DNA of 64,000 nucleotides from Pseudomonas proteolytica (GCF_007858275.1 NZ_VFEV01000011.1:62001-126000); one strand, 5' to 3'. Positions 49,860 to 59,112 are shown, counted from the first letter of the stretch. A program made the numbers and translations. The notes: generated by a model not told the origin, from the letters alone.

Positions 49860-51632
49860 ATGTGCGGATTAGCTGGAGAGTTACGTTTCGATGCCCAACC
49901 TGCCGACCTGGCAGCCATTGAGCGCATCACCCATCACTTGGCCCCTCGCGGCCCCGACGCGTGGGGTTTCCATGCTCAAGGGCCGATTGCCCTGGGCCAT
50001 CGGCGCCTGAAAATCATGGACCTGTCGGATGGCTCCGCCCAACCGATGGTCGATGCCCAGTTGGGCCTGTCCCTGGCCTTCAACGGCGCGATCTATAACT
50101 TCCCCGAATTGCGCAGCGAACTCGAAGCCCTGGGTTACGCGTTTTATTCCGGTGGCGATACCGAAGTGCTGCTCAAGGGCTACCACGCCTGGGGCGAAGC
50201 ACTGCTGCCCAAGCTCAACGGCATGTTCGCCTTCGCGATCTGGGAGCGCGACAGCCAGCGCCTGTTCATCGCCCGTGACCGCCTGGGCGTGAAGCCCTTG
50301 TACCTGTCGCGCACCGGCCAGCGCCTGCGTTTTGCCTCGGCGTTGCCAGCGCTGCTCAAGGGCGGCGATATCAACCCGATCCTCGACCCGGTGGCGCTCA
50401 ACCACTACCTGAATTTCCATGCCGTGGTGCCCGCGCCGCGCACGTTGCTCGCGGGTATCGAAAAACTGCCGCCTGCCAGCTGGATGCGCATCGATGCCAA
50501 CGGCACCACCGAGCAGAAAACCTGGTGGACCCTGCCCTACGGCCCCCATGAGGATGAAAAGAACCTGACCCTGGAAGACTGGACCGACCGCGTGCTCGAC
50601 AGCACCCGCGAAGCCGTGGCGATCCGTCAACGCGCCGCGGTGGATGTGGGCGTGCTGCTTTCGGGTGGGGTGGATTCGAGCATGCTCGTGGGCCTGTTGC
50701 GGGAAGTGGGCGTGCAGGACTTGTCGACCTTCTCCATTGGTTTTGAAGATGCCGGCGGCGAACGTGGTGACGAATTCCAGTATTCGGACCTGATCGCCAA
50801 ACACTACGGCACCCAGCATCACCAATTGCGCATCGCCGAAAGCGAGATCATCGAGCAACTGCCGGCCGCGTTCCGCGCCATGAGCGAACCGATGGTCAGC
50901 CATGACTGCATCGCCTTCTACCTGCTGTCCCGGGAAGTGGCCAAGCATTGCAAGGTAGTGCAAAGCGGCCAGGGAGCCGATGAGTTGTTTGCCGGCTATC
51001 ACTGGTACCCGCAGGTGGACGGGGCCAGCGATCCTTACGCTGCCTATCGCGATGCGTTTTTTGATCGCAGCTACGACGATTACGCCGCCACTGTCGCGCC
51101 GCAATGGCTGACCGCCAATGACGCCGCCGGCGACTTCGTGCGCGAACATTTCGCACAGCCGGGGGCCGATGCCGCGGTGGATAAGGCCCTGCGCCTGGAC
51201 AGCACGGTGATGCTGGTGGACGACCCGGTCAAGCGCGTGGACAACATGACCATGGCCTGGGGCCTGGAAGCCCGTACGCCGTTCCTCGACTACCGCCTGG
51301 TGGAGTTGTCGGCCCGGGTGCCGGGCAAATTCAAGCTGCCGGACGGCGGCAAGCAAGTGCTCAAGGAAGCGGCGCGCCGGGTCATCCCCAGTGAGGTCAT
51401 CGACCGCAAGAAAGGCTACTTCCCGGTGCCCGGCCTCAAGCACTTGCAGGGTGACACCTTGAACTGGGTACGTGACCTGCTGCTGGACCCCAGCCAGGAT
51501 CGCGGCCTGTTCAACCCGGCGATGCTCGACCGCCTGCTCACCGATCCACAAGGCCAACTGACCCCGCTGCGCGGCTCCAAGCTGTGGCAATTGGCAGCGC
51601 TGAACCTGTGGCTCAGCGAACAAGGACTCTGA
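49860..51632 (+). CDS. asnO: N-acetylglutaminylglutamine amidotransferase
   Basis: A 590-residue asparagine-synthetase-like enzyme that makes the terminal amide of the osmolyte N-acetylglutaminylglutamine amide (NAGGN). The glutaminase nucleophile Cys2 follows the start Met directly (MCGLAGELRF), which fixes the start at 49860 although the frame opens at 49809; AAGGA lies 5 bases upstream. The synthetase half has the PP-loop LLSGGVDSSMLVGLLRE and EARTPFLDYRLVE. It is followed after 3 bases by ngg, so the two are one operon. Confidence 0.95.
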   Translation: MCGLAGELRFDAQPADLAAIERITHHLAPRGPDAWGFHAQGPIALGHRRLKIMDLSDGSAQPMVDAQLGLSLAFNGAIYNFPELRSELEALGYAFYSGGDTEVLLKGYHAWGEALLPKLNGMFAFAIWERDSQRLFIARDRLGVKPLYLSRTGQRLRFASALPALLKGGDINPILDPVALNHYLNFHAVVPAPRTLLAGIEKLPPASWMRIDANGTTEQKTWWTLPYGPHEDEKNLTLEDWTDRVLDSTREAVAIRQRAAVDVGVLLSGGVDSSMLVGLLREVGVQDLSTFSIGFEDAGGERGDEFQYSDLIAKHYGTQHHQLRIAESEIIEQLPAAFRAMSEPMVSHDCIAFYLLSREVAKHCKVVQSGQGADELFAGYHWYPQVDGASDPYAAYRDAFFDRSYDDYAATVAPQWLTANDAAGDFVREHFAQPGADAAVDKALRLDSTVMLVDDPVKRVDNMTMAWGLEARTPFLDYRLVELSARVPGKFKLPDGGKQVLKEAARRVIPSEVIDRKKGYFPVPGLKHLQGDTLNWVRDLLLDPSQDRGLFNPAMLDRLLTDPQGQLTPLRGSKLWQLAALNLWLSEQGL

Positions 51633-51635
51633 TTG

Positions 51636-53381
51636 ATGAAACCTCACGCCACGGCCTACAGCCAACGCCTGCTGCGCGGCCAGGCGCCTTCCTACGAGCG
51701 CTTGCAAGCGCGCCTGGCCGAAGACGGCAGCGAACCCAGCGCGCAACCCATCGCCGTGCATTGCGGCTGGGGCCGGTTGTTGATTGGCCATACCTTCCCT
51801 GACCCGGCGAGCCTGGCCCTGGAGTTGCTCAATGAGCAGCCGGGGGAACGGGATATCGCCCTGTATGTAGCGGCGCCCCAGCAGATCCTCGGGATCGATC
51901 CACAGCAGTTGTTCCTTGATCCGTCCGACACCCTGCGCCTGTGGTTCACCGACTACCGCCCGGCGACTCGGGTGTTTCGTGGCTTCCGCATTCGTCGGGT
52001 ACAGAGCGAAGCCGACTGGCAGGCCGTCAATCGCCTGTACCAGGGCCGCGGCATGTTGCCGGTGGATGCCAACCTGTTGACCCCGCGCCATCAAGGTGGC
52101 CCGGTGTACTGGCTGGCCGAGGACGAAGACAGCGGCGCGGTGATCGGCAGCGTCATGGGCCTCAATCATCAAAAGGCCTTCCACGATCCGGAAAGCGGCA
52201 GCAGCCTCTGGTGCCTGGCCGTAGACCCGCAATGCTCGCGGCCGGGGGTCGGTGAAGTGCTGGTGCGCCATCTGATCGAGCACTTTATGAGCCGTGGCCT
52301 GAGTTACCTGGACCTGTCGGTATTGCATGACAATCGCCAGGCGAAAAGCCTCTACGCCAAGCTCGGCTTTCGTGCCCTCACCACCTTCGCGATCAAGCGC
52401 AAGAATGGCATCAACCAACCGCTGTTCCTTGGCCCGGGGCCTCAGGCGGGGTTCAATCCCTATGCGCGGATCATTGTCGAAGAAGCCCACCGACGCGGGA
52501 TCGACGTGCAGGTAGATGACGCCGATGCCGGGCTGTTTACCCTCAGCCATGGCGGGCGGCGGGTGCGCTGCCGCGAGTCGTTGAGTGACCTGACCAGCGC
52601 CATCAGCATGACCCTGTGCCAGGACAAGAGCCTGACCCACAAGACCCTGAGCGCCGCCGGTTTGAAATTGCCGTCGCAGCAACTGGCCGCCAGCGCCGAC
52701 GATAACCTGGAGTTCCTCGACGAACACCAGCGCATCGTGGTCAAGCCCCTGGACGGGGAACAGGGCCAGGGCGTGGCCGTGGACTTGCAGACCATCGAAG
52801 AAGTGCAAAGCGCTATCGAGGCGGCGCGCCAGTTTGACTCGCGGGTATTGCTGGAGAGCTTCCACGAAGGCCTGGACCTGCGCATCCTGGTCATTGGTTT
52901 TGAAGTGGTGGCCGCCGCCATCCGCCGCCCGGCCCAGGTGATCGGTGACGGCAAGCACAGCGTCGGCGCGTTGATCGAAGTGCAAAGCCGCCGACGCCAG
53001 GCGGCCACCGATGGCGAAAGCCGCATCCCCATGGACGACGAAACCCTGCGCACCTTGAAAGCGGCGGGTTACGACTACGACAGCATCTTGCCTTCCGGCG
53101 AAGTGCTGGCCGTGCGGCGCACCGCCAACCTGCACACCGGCGGTTGCCTGGAAGATGTCACGGCGATCCTGCACCCGACCCTGGCAGACGCTGCCGTGCG
53201 TGCCGCGCGCGCCCTCGACATCCCCATGGTGGGCCTGGACCTGATGGTGCCGGCCGCCGACCAGCCGGAATATGTATTTATCGAAGCCAATGAACGCGCC
53301 GGCTTGGCCAATCATGAACCGCAACCGACTGCGGAGAAATTCGTGGATCTGTTGTTTCCCCATAGTCAGTCCACGGCTTGA
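51636..53381 (+). CDS. ngg: N-acetylglutaminylglutamine synthetase
   Basis: A 581-residue fusion. An N-terminal GNAT acetyltransferase (about residues 110-250, with LWCLAVDPQCSRPGVGEVLVRH) is joined to a C-terminal ATP-grasp ligase (about 300-580, with VVKPLDGEQGQGVAVDLQ). It acetylates glutamine and joins it to a second glutamine in NAGGN synthesis, an osmoprotectant pathway known from Pseudomonas and rhizobia. The ATG at 51636 has AGGA 9 bases upstream; a TTG one codon earlier is less likely. Confidence 0.95.
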   Translation: MKPHATAYSQRLLRGQAPSYERLQARLAEDGSEPSAQPIAVHCGWGRLLIGHTFPDPASLALELLNEQPGERDIALYVAAPQQILGIDPQQLFLDPSDTLRLWFTDYRPATRVFRGFRIRRVQSEADWQAVNRLYQGRGMLPVDANLLTPRHQGGPVYWLAEDEDSGAVIGSVMGLNHQKAFHDPESGSSLWCLAVDPQCSRPGVGEVLVRHLIEHFMSRGLSYLDLSVLHDNRQAKSLYAKLGFRALTTFAIKRKNGINQPLFLGPGPQAGFNPYARIIVEEAHRRGIDVQVDDADAGLFTLSHGGRRVRCRESLSDLTSAISMTLCQDKSLTHKTLSAAGLKLPSQQLAASADDNLEFLDEHQRIVVKPLDGEQGQGVAVDLQTIEEVQSAIEAARQFDSRVLLESFHEGLDLRILVIGFEVVAAAIRRPAQVIGDGKHSVGALIEVQSRRRQAATDGESRIPMDDETLRTLKAAGYDYDSILPSGEVLAVRRTANLHTGGCLEDVTAILHPTLADAAVRAARALDIPMVGLDLMVPAADQPEYVFIEANERAGLANHEPQPTAEKFVDLLFPHSQSTA

Positions 53382-53393
53382 GATAGGCGTTGA

Positions 53394-53480
53394 CTGGTCG
53401 GCCCTCATCGCGGGCAAGCCCGCTCCCACAGTGGTACGCGATCAACTGTAGGAGCGGGCTTGCCCGCGATGAGGCCAGCC
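53394..53480. repeat. REPIN between ngg and the peptidase gene
   Basis: Inverted pair whose arms pair over GGCC-TCATCGCGGGCAAGCC and its complement. One arm carries GCTCCCACAGT and the other ACTGTAGGAGC, so it joins a GTGGGAGC half with a GTAGGAGC half. It splits the NAGGN gene set, 13 bases after the ngg stop. Confidence 0.88.
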
Positions 53481-53546
53481 CAGGCACCCAATACCCTCAG
53501 CCCCCTCATCGAAACCATCGATGCCCTCAACTCATCAGGAGTTTCC

Positions 53547-54731
53547 ATGACCCGAACCATCCCCGAACCGGATCTCAACTACCTGCAAAAAGTGCTGCTG
53601 GAAATGCTCGCCATCCCCAGCCCCACCGGCTTTACCGACACCATCGTGCGTTACGTCGCCGAGCGTCTCGAAGAACTGGGCATCCCCTTTGAAATGACCC
53701 GTCGCGGGACCATCCGCGCCACCCTCAAGGGCCAGCAAAACAGCCCGGACCGCGCGGTTTCCGCGCACCTGGACACCATCGGCGCTGCCGTGCGGGCGAT
53801 CAAGGACAATGGCCGCCTGACCCTGGCCCCCGTGGGCTGCTGGTCCAGCCGCTTTGCCGAAGGCAGCCGCGTGAGCCTGTTCACCGACAATGGCGTGATC
53901 CGTGGCAGCGTCCTGCCGCTGATGGCTTCCGGGCACGCGTTCAATACCGCCGTGGATGAAATGCCGATCAGTTGGGACCATATCGAACTGCGCCTGGACG
54001 CCTACTGCACCACCCGTGCCGATTGCGACTCCCTGGGGATCAGTGTCGGCGACTTCGTGGCCTTCGACCCGCTGCCGGAGTTCACCGAGAGCGGCCATAT
54101 CAGCGCCCGCCACCTGGATGACAAAGCCGGGGTCGCCGCCTTGCTGGCGGCGCTCAAGGCGATCGTCGACAGCGGTGAACCGTTGCTGATCGACTGCCAC
54201 CCGCTGTTCACCATCACCGAAGAAACCGGCAGTGGCGCGGCGGCGGCATTACCCTGGGATGTCAGCGAATTCGTCGGCATCGACATTGCACCGGTCGCCC
54301 CCGGCCAGCACTCCAGCGAGCATGCCGTGAGCGTCGCGATGCAGGATTCCGGCGGGCCCTACGACTATCATTTGTCCCGTCACCTGCTGCGCCTGGCCGC
54401 CGACCATGAATTGCCGGTACGCCGCGATCTGTTTCGCTATTACTTCAGCGATGCCCACTCGGCCGTGACGGCCGGGCACGATATCCGCACGGCGCTGCTG
54501 GCCTTTGGCTGCGATGCGACCCACGGTTACGAGCGGACCCATATCGACAGCCTGGCGGCATTGAGTCGCCTGCTTGGCGCCTACATCCTCAGCCCGCCGG
54601 TATTTGCCAGCGATGCCCAGCCCGCCCAGGGTTCCCTGGACCGCTTCAGCCATCAACTGGAGCACGAGACGCAAATGGAGAGCGACACCCGCGTGCCGTC
54701 GGTGGATAGCCTGGTCGGGCAGAAATCCTGA
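53547..54731 (+). CDS. NAGGN-system M42-family metallopeptidase
   Basis: A 394-residue zinc aminopeptidase-like protein of the M42/M20 group that travels with asnO and ngg. Metal-binding motifs are AVSAHLDTIGA, ARHLDDKAGVAALLAAL and TITEETGSGAAAALP, with a late DATHGYERTHIDSL histidine region. It may break down or trim the osmolyte; this role is not shown. The frame opens at 53460 inside the REPIN, but AGGAG 5 bases before the ATG at 53547 decides the start. Confidence 0.9.
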   Translation: MTRTIPEPDLNYLQKVLLEMLAIPSPTGFTDTIVRYVAERLEELGIPFEMTRRGTIRATLKGQQNSPDRAVSAHLDTIGAAVRAIKDNGRLTLAPVGCWSSRFAEGSRVSLFTDNGVIRGSVLPLMASGHAFNTAVDEMPISWDHIELRLDAYCTTRADCDSLGISVGDFVAFDPLPEFTESGHISARHLDDKAGVAALLAALKAIVDSGEPLLIDCHPLFTITEETGSGAAAALPWDVSEFVGIDIAPVAPGQHSSEHAVSVAMQDSGGPYDYHLSRHLLRLAADHELPVRRDLFRYYFSDAHSAVTAGHDIRTALLAFGCDATHGYERTHIDSLAALSRLLGAYILSPPVFASDAQPAQGSLDRFSHQLEHETQMESDTRVPSVDSLVGQKS

Positions 54732-54744
54732 AGCTGGCAACAAT

Positions 54745-54773
54745 GATCCCGGCACAGTAGGATCGCCGGGATC
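54745..54773. terminator. Hairpin after the peptidase gene
   Basis: A 9-bp perfect stem (54745-54753 with 54765-54773) with an 11-base loop lies 13 bases after the stop and just before yheU. It has no real T-run, so termination is uncertain. Confidence 0.4.
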
Positions 54774-54790
54774 AACCATTTGAGGCTTGT

Positions 54791-55018
54791 ATGCTGATTC
54801 CCCACGATGCACTTGAAGTCGACACCCTGACCCGCCTCATTGAAGACTTCGTCACCCGCGACGGCACCGATAACGGCGACGACACGCCCCTGGAAACCCG
54901 CGTACTGCGCGTACGCCAGGCGTTGACCAAGGGCCAGGCGCTGATCGTTTTCGATCCGGAGAGTGAACAGTGCCAACTGATGCTCAAGCACGACGTGCCC
55001 AAGCATCTGTTCGACTAA
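54791..55018 (+). CDS. YheU family (UPF0270) protein
   Basis: A 75-residue small acidic protein that begins MLIPHDALEVDTLTRLIEDF, the YheU/UPF0270 hallmark, and ends with a strand pair QALIVFDPESEQCQLML. Its function is unknown. GAGG lies 5 bases before the ATG. Its TAA stop overlaps the stop of the converging csrA gene by three bases. Confidence 0.9.
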   Translation: MLIPHDALEVDTLTRLIEDFVTRDGTDNGDDTPLETRVLRVRQALTKGQALIVFDPESEQCQLMLKHDVPKHLFD

Positions 55019-55209
55019 GGGTTGGCCACGGGCACCGGCTGTCCCTGCAGGTTGCGGATCTTTTCGTAGACCTCCGCCCGATGCACATTGACCCCTGCCG
55101 GCGCTTCCACGCCGAGTTTCACCTGGAAGTTGTTGACCTCCAGGATCCGCAGGGTGATGTGATCGCCGATGGAAATGATTTCGCCTACGGTGCGGCTAAG
55201 TACCAGCAT
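55015..55209 (-). CDS. csrA: CsrA/RsmA-family RNA-binding regulator
   Basis: A 64-residue post-transcriptional regulator that binds GGA-containing hairpins in mRNA leaders. The RNA-contact residues known from E. coli CsrA are kept: Leu4, Arg6, Val42 and Arg44 (VHR at 42-44). The middle is divergent from RsmA/RsmE (VGEIISIGDHITLRILEVNN), so it is probably an extra paralogue rather than rsmA itself. The ATG at 55209 has AAAGGA 9 bases upstream. No GacA-dependent sRNA is visible in the window. Confidence 0.93.
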   Translation of the reverse strand: MLVLSRTVGEIISIGDHITLRILEVNNFQVKLGVEAPAGVNVHRAEVYEKIRNLQGQPVPVANP

Positions 55210-55379
55210 GGCGTTTGTCCTTTGAAAGTTACCGGACATCGACCATGCGCCCTCCCCCATGCCCCATCAATGCCTTGCCAGCTAAACAGACCTCCCCTAC
55301 AAGCCTTGGTTAACTTTACTGACAGACAAATATAAAAAACGCCGCAAAAGAGTAAAAAACCAAACGCACCGTTTACTCT

Positions 55380-55517
55380 GTGGCTAGGGGGCTTGTCCCC
55401 CGCTGGGCTGCGCAGCAGCCCCAACCCAATAAGCCTCACCGAGTTTTATCTGACACACCGGGGTGGCATATTTTGGGGCTGCTGCGCAGCCCAGCGGGGG
55501 ACGAGCCCCCTCGCCAC
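55380..55517. repeat. REPIN of the GTGGC-AGGGGGCTTG family upstream of csrA
   Basis: A 138-base inverted repeat with long arms (GTGGCTAGGGGGCTTGTCCC through GCTGGGCTGCGCAGCAGCCCC, then its complement). The arms differ from the GTGGGAGCGGGC family and are related to the duplicated unit at 22509. It lies in the 343-base gap between csrA and the SDR gene, both leftward; the csrA promoter must lie between 55210 and 55380 or within the repeat. Confidence 0.9.
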
Positions 55518-55552
55518 AATCAGCGATTGAGCCAGACTTGCCAGTGCGCCCG

Positions 55553-56368
55553 TTAACTTTTGACCGATTGGGCCTTGGCGCGCATTTTTTCCGACATGCT
55601 GGTCATTTCGTCATACAGCAACTGCGGGTTTTTCTGCTTCAAGGCCCAGGCCATCCGCCCTTGTTCGTGGGGCAGGATCATGAACTCACCGGCCGCCACG
55701 CGCTGGTAGATGTAATCGGCGATGTCCGCCGCCGTGATCGGCGAGCTTTCCAGCAGCTTGCCGACCTGGGCCTTCATCGCCGGGGTGGGGCCGCGGAACG
55801 AGTCCAGCAGGTTGGTCTGGAAGAACGACGGGCAAACCACATGCACCCCGACTTCCTGCTGCTTGAGTTCCACCAACAGGCTTTCCGAAAGCGCCACCAC
55901 ACCAGCCTTGGCCACGTTGTAGTTGCTCATGGCCGGGCCTTGCATCAGCGCCGCCATCGAGGCGATGTTGATGATCCGGCCCTTGCTTTTTTCCAGCAGC
56001 GGCAGGAAGGCCTTGCAGCCCTTGACCACGCCCATCAGGTTGATTGCGATCTGCCAGTCCCAATCCTCCAGGGACAATTCACTGAAGAACCCACCGGAGG
56101 CGACCCCGGCGTTGTTGACGATCACATCGATACCGCCCAGCTTGACTTCGCAGGCCTGGGCAAAGGCAGTGAGCTGGCTGTAGTCACGCACGTCGCAGCG
56201 CTGGATAAAGCCATCGCCACCGGCCTGGCGCACCAGCGCGAGGGTTTCCTGCAAACCCGGCTCACTGACATCCGACAAGGCCAGTTGCCAACCTTCGCGG
56301 GCCCAGCGCAGAGCGATTTCGCGACCCAGGCCGGATCCGGCGCCAGTGATCATCATGCGATTTTGCAT
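55553..56368 (-). CDS. Short-chain dehydrogenase/reductase
   Basis: A 271-residue classical SDR. The nucleotide-binding motif TGAGSGLGREIA lies near residue 7, NNAG is present (VNNAGVASGG), and the catalytic residues are in NIASMAALMQGPAMSNYNVAK (Ser, Tyr, Lys). The C-terminus (MSEKMRAKAQSVKS) is basic. The substrate is unknown. AAGG lies 9 bases before the ATG. Confidence 0.88.
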   Translation of the reverse strand: MQNRMMITGAGSGLGREIALRWAREGWQLALSDVSEPGLQETLALVRQAGGDGFIQRCDVRDYSQLTAFAQACEVKLGGIDVIVNNAGVASGGFFSELSLEDWDWQIAINLMGVVKGCKAFLPLLEKSKGRIINIASMAALMQGPAMSNYNVAKAGVVALSESLLVELKQQEVGVHVVCPSFFQTNLLDSFRGPTPAMKAQVGKLLESSPITAADIADYIYQRVAAGEFMILPHEQGRMAWALKQKNPQLLYDEMTSMSEKMRAKAQSVKS

Positions 56369-56698
56369 AGGAAGTAGCCTTGTGGTTCAGGGAAGAAGTA
56401 CGCGCCAGTGTAGCGAAGGTTATTCACCGCCCCATGCACCATCAAGTTGCTGAATGCCGCGGGCAAACCAAGGGCCCGGTCGGATGCCAGGGCCTGGGGT
56501 TAGTTCAATCTTTTTAAACTAAGTGCGAAGCCGCACTACAATTAAAAAGGAAATAAGCCAACGGCCAAATCGCTTTAAAAAAACAGGGAATTTTCTGCAA
56601 AGTGCAGGAGTCGGATTGGTTAAGGCAGCCGTTTTAGATGTGCGGCTCTGACAATTAACAATCAGGTCTTTTCAGAAGACGAATAAGGAAAACAACCT
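56369..56698. other. Divergent gap between the SDR and DUF3309 genes
   Basis: A 330-base gap with an AT-rich middle (around 56500-56600) and a small hairpin AGTGCG-AAGC-CGCACT near 56522. It should carry the promoter of the small plus-strand gene. No box is clear enough to mark, and no other gene is supported. Confidence 0.4.
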
Positions 56699-56851
56699 AT
56701 GAGCCTCATTCTTATCATTGTTCTGATCCTCCTGCTGGTCGGCGGCCTGCCGGTGTTCCCGCACTCGCGCAACTGGGGTTATGGGCCATCGGGTATTCTC
56801 GGTACGGTGCTGGTGGTGCTGTTGATCCTGTTGTTGCTGGGCAAGATATAA
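56699..56851 (+). CDS. DUF3309 small membrane protein
   Basis: A 50-residue protein that begins MSLILIIVLILLLVGGLPVF. Two hydrophobic helices flank a conserved PHSRNWGYGPSG loop, and it ends LLLLGKI. This is the DUF3309 pattern; its function is unknown. AAGGA lies 9-10 bases before the ATG. It is followed by a REPIN and a strong terminator, so it is probably a one-gene transcript. Confidence 0.88.
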   Translation: MSLILIIVLILLLVGGLPVFPHSRNWGYGPSGILGTVLVVLLILLLLGKI

Positions 56852-56870
56852 CGGCGTTGATTGCGTAACT

Positions 56871-56966
56871 GTAGGAGCGAGCTTGCTCGCGAAGAACTCA
56901 GCCGCACTGCGGTTATCCAGAACAAACGTGTTGCCTGGACATTTTTCGCGAGCAAGCTCGCGCCTA
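56871..56966. repeat. REPIN of the GTAGGAGCGAGCTTGC subfamily
   Basis: A 96-base inverted pair, GTAGGAGCGAGCTTGCTCGC with its complement. It starts 20 bases after the DUF3309 stop and is the same subfamily as 31046-31147. Confidence 0.93.
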
Positions 56967-56981
56967 CAAAAAAAGATGCAA

Positions 56982-57011
56982 AAAAAGAGGCCTTGAAGAA
57001 GGCCTCTTTTT
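56982..57011. terminator. Two-way intrinsic terminator
   Basis: A 13-bp perfect stem (56982-56994 with 56999-57011) with loop GAAG and A/T runs on both sides. It serves DUF3309 on the plus strand and the LTA-synthase-like gene on the minus strand. Confidence 0.95.
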
Positions 57012-57024
57012 TATTGCCTGGCGA

Positions 57025-59112
57025 TTAGTCCGGCTTGCCGTCTACCACGCCTGCGGTGTTATCCAGCAGGCTCTTGGTAGCGGTCTGCAGGAATGACTCA
57101 AGTTTCTGCTTGAGTTGTGCCTCATCCGCCGACTCAGGGATTACCTTGCCGGTAGGGTTGGCGCCCAGTTCGTATTGCCACAGTTTCGGTGGCATCTCCT
57201 TGGGCAATACCAACACACGGTCAGCCGTGAGCAAGGCCACGGTCTGGTCGCTGCCCGATGGCTTGATCACGCCAAAGCCCTTGTCGCCTTCCGGCAGGTT
57301 GAGCAGGTCACGGCCCCAGCACTGGTGACGGGTTTCGCCGCCCAGGCGGCCCATGATGGTCGGCACAATGTCGATCTGCGTACCCACGGTGTGGTCGCGC
57401 ACGCCGAACTTGTCCTGCATGCCCGGGGCAATCAGCAGCAGTGGCACGTTGAAGCGGCCCAGGTCCATTTCGGTGATCTGTTGCTCGTTACCAAAACCAT
57501 GGTCGCCGACGATCACAAACAGGGTGTCCTTGAAGTACGGCTCCTTGCGGGCCTTCTCGAAGAACTGGCCCAGGGCCCAGTCGGAGTAGCGCATGGCCGT
57601 CAAATGTTCGTTGAGGCGGCCACGATCAGTCACCGGCTCGACCGGCAACGGCGTCGGCAAGGCGTACGGCGTATGGTTGGACAGGGTTTGCAGCAGTGCG
57701 TAGAACGGCTTGCCGCCCTCGCGCGCCTTCAACTCTTGCAGGCCACGGTCGAACATGTCCTGGTCGGACACGCCCCAGGTCGGATCGGAGAACACCGGGT
57801 CGACGAAGTCATTGCGGCCAATGAAGTTAGTCATGCCCTGGTTGCTGAAGAAGCCCGACTGGTTATCCCAGGCGAAGTCGCCGTTGTAGACATACACATC
57901 GTCGAAATCACGGGCACTGAGCAATTGCGGCAAGCCCGACAACTTGTGGCTACCTTCCGGGGTCTGCATCAGGTATTCGAAGCCTGGCAGGTTCGGGAAG
58001 CACGCCATGGTGGCGAACATGCCCTGGTGAGTGTGGGTGCCGTTGGAGAAGAAACGGTCGAACAGCAGGCCTTCCTTGGTCAACTCATCGAAGTACGGCG
58101 TGATCTTGCCGTTGCTGCCCAACGCGCCCACCGAGTGACCGGCGAAGCTTTCCATCAGGATCACCACGACGTTCTTGATCGGCAGGGTCTTCTCGGCCGG
58201 TGGCGTGAAGTCACGGCGCACGGCGGCGGTGTCGGTATCCACCAGTTTTTCGTCAGGCAACACCAGCATGTCACGCACGGTCTGGGTGGCCAGCGGTTGC
58301 TCCAGGGTGGCTTTCCAGACGTTCTCGCGATGCTCGGAGAAACGCGCCTTGGCCGCACCGATCAGCGACAGCGTACCGTTGAGGCCCAGGTGGTTGGCGA
58401 AGTTGGAGTCGGTGGTGTAAACGTCACCCCAACGCAGCGGCGGGCCCTGGCGCAGGGTGCCACGCGCGGCGACCACGGCAATCAGCAAGCACACCACGAA
58501 CACGGCGATGCGGCTGTACCACGGGGCAACCTGGCGGGTGCCGACGGTGCCACCGCTGAACGGGCCACGGGGCCGCGTTGCACGATCAGCGCCTTTGAAG
58601 GCGATGCTCAGGATAAACGTACCCACGGCCCAGCCCAGCAGGTAGCGCACCACCGGGAAGCCGTACCAGAGCATGCTCATCACGGTTTTCGGATCTTCCT
58701 TGACGTACTGGAAGACCAGGCCGTTGAGGCGCTGGTGGAACTCGCGGTAGAAGTCCATCTCCATCAGGCCAAGGAACAGCGCGATGCTGGAAACCACGGT
58801 CAGCCACAACCGGAAGAACCCGCGGGCGGCCATGGCGCGCACGCTGAACAGCGCCAGGATCAGCGGGATGCTCAGGTACACCACCAGGCGCAAGTCCAGG
58901 CGCAGGCCGTTGACGAACGCTTCAAGGAAGGTCGAGGCCGGGGTGTCGAGCATCATGTCGCTGTTGTAGATCAACAGCCCGAGGCGCAGCAGGGAGAGCA
59001 TCACCATCATGACCAGGGCGCAAAGCAGCGTGTAGGCCAGGTGGGATTTGACGGTGGGTTGCAGCAGGCGATTAGAAGCTCGCTGCTGATTCAGGGCGTC
59101 CGGGTTTGCCAT
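57025..59112 (-). CDS. LTA synthase family membrane sulfatase-fold enzyme
   Basis: A 695-residue inner-membrane protein. Five helices (between about residues 25 and 220) are followed by a periplasmic alkaline-phosphatase-fold domain. Metal and active-site residues are visible: Glu321 in VVILMESFAG, Thr within NGTHTHQG (about 359-361) and GDHGFGNEQQ near 560. Gram-negative relatives transfer phosphoglycerol or phosphoethanolamine to glycans or lipid A; the acceptor here is unknown. It has its own terminator and no related neighbour. Confidence 0.9.
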   Translation of the reverse strand: MANPDALNQQRASNRLLQPTVKSHLAYTLLCALVMMVMLSLLRLGLLIYNSDMMLDTPASTFLEAFVNGLRLDLRLVVYLSIPLILALFSVRAMAARGFFRLWLTVVSSIALFLGLMEMDFYREFHQRLNGLVFQYVKEDPKTVMSMLWYGFPVVRYLLGWAVGTFILSIAFKGADRATRPRGPFSGGTVGTRQVAPWYSRIAVFVVCLLIAVVAARGTLRQGPPLRWGDVYTTDSNFANHLGLNGTLSLIGAAKARFSEHRENVWKATLEQPLATQTVRDMLVLPDEKLVDTDTAAVRRDFTPPAEKTLPIKNVVVILMESFAGHSVGALGSNGKITPYFDELTKEGLLFDRFFSNGTHTHQGMFATMACFPNLPGFEYLMQTPEGSHKLSGLPQLLSARDFDDVYVYNGDFAWDNQSGFFSNQGMTNFIGRNDFVDPVFSDPTWGVSDQDMFDRGLQELKAREGGKPFYALLQTLSNHTPYALPTPLPVEPVTDRGRLNEHLTAMRYSDWALGQFFEKARKEPYFKDTLFVIVGDHGFGNEQQITEMDLGRFNVPLLLIAPGMQDKFGVRDHTVGTQIDIVPTIMGRLGGETRHQCWGRDLLNLPEGDKGFGVIKPSGSDQTVALLTADRVLVLPKEMPPKLWQYELGANPTGKVIPESADEAQLKQKLESFLQTATKSLLDNTAGVVDGKPD

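Noticed and set aside
49881..53429. An open frame of over 1180 codons on the minus strand, antisense to asnO and ngg
   Set aside because: It is a GC-driven shadow of two well-supported genes. It spans their junction and a REPIN, has no ribosome site, and its translation is rich in low-complexity H/Q/R/G typical of antisense frames.
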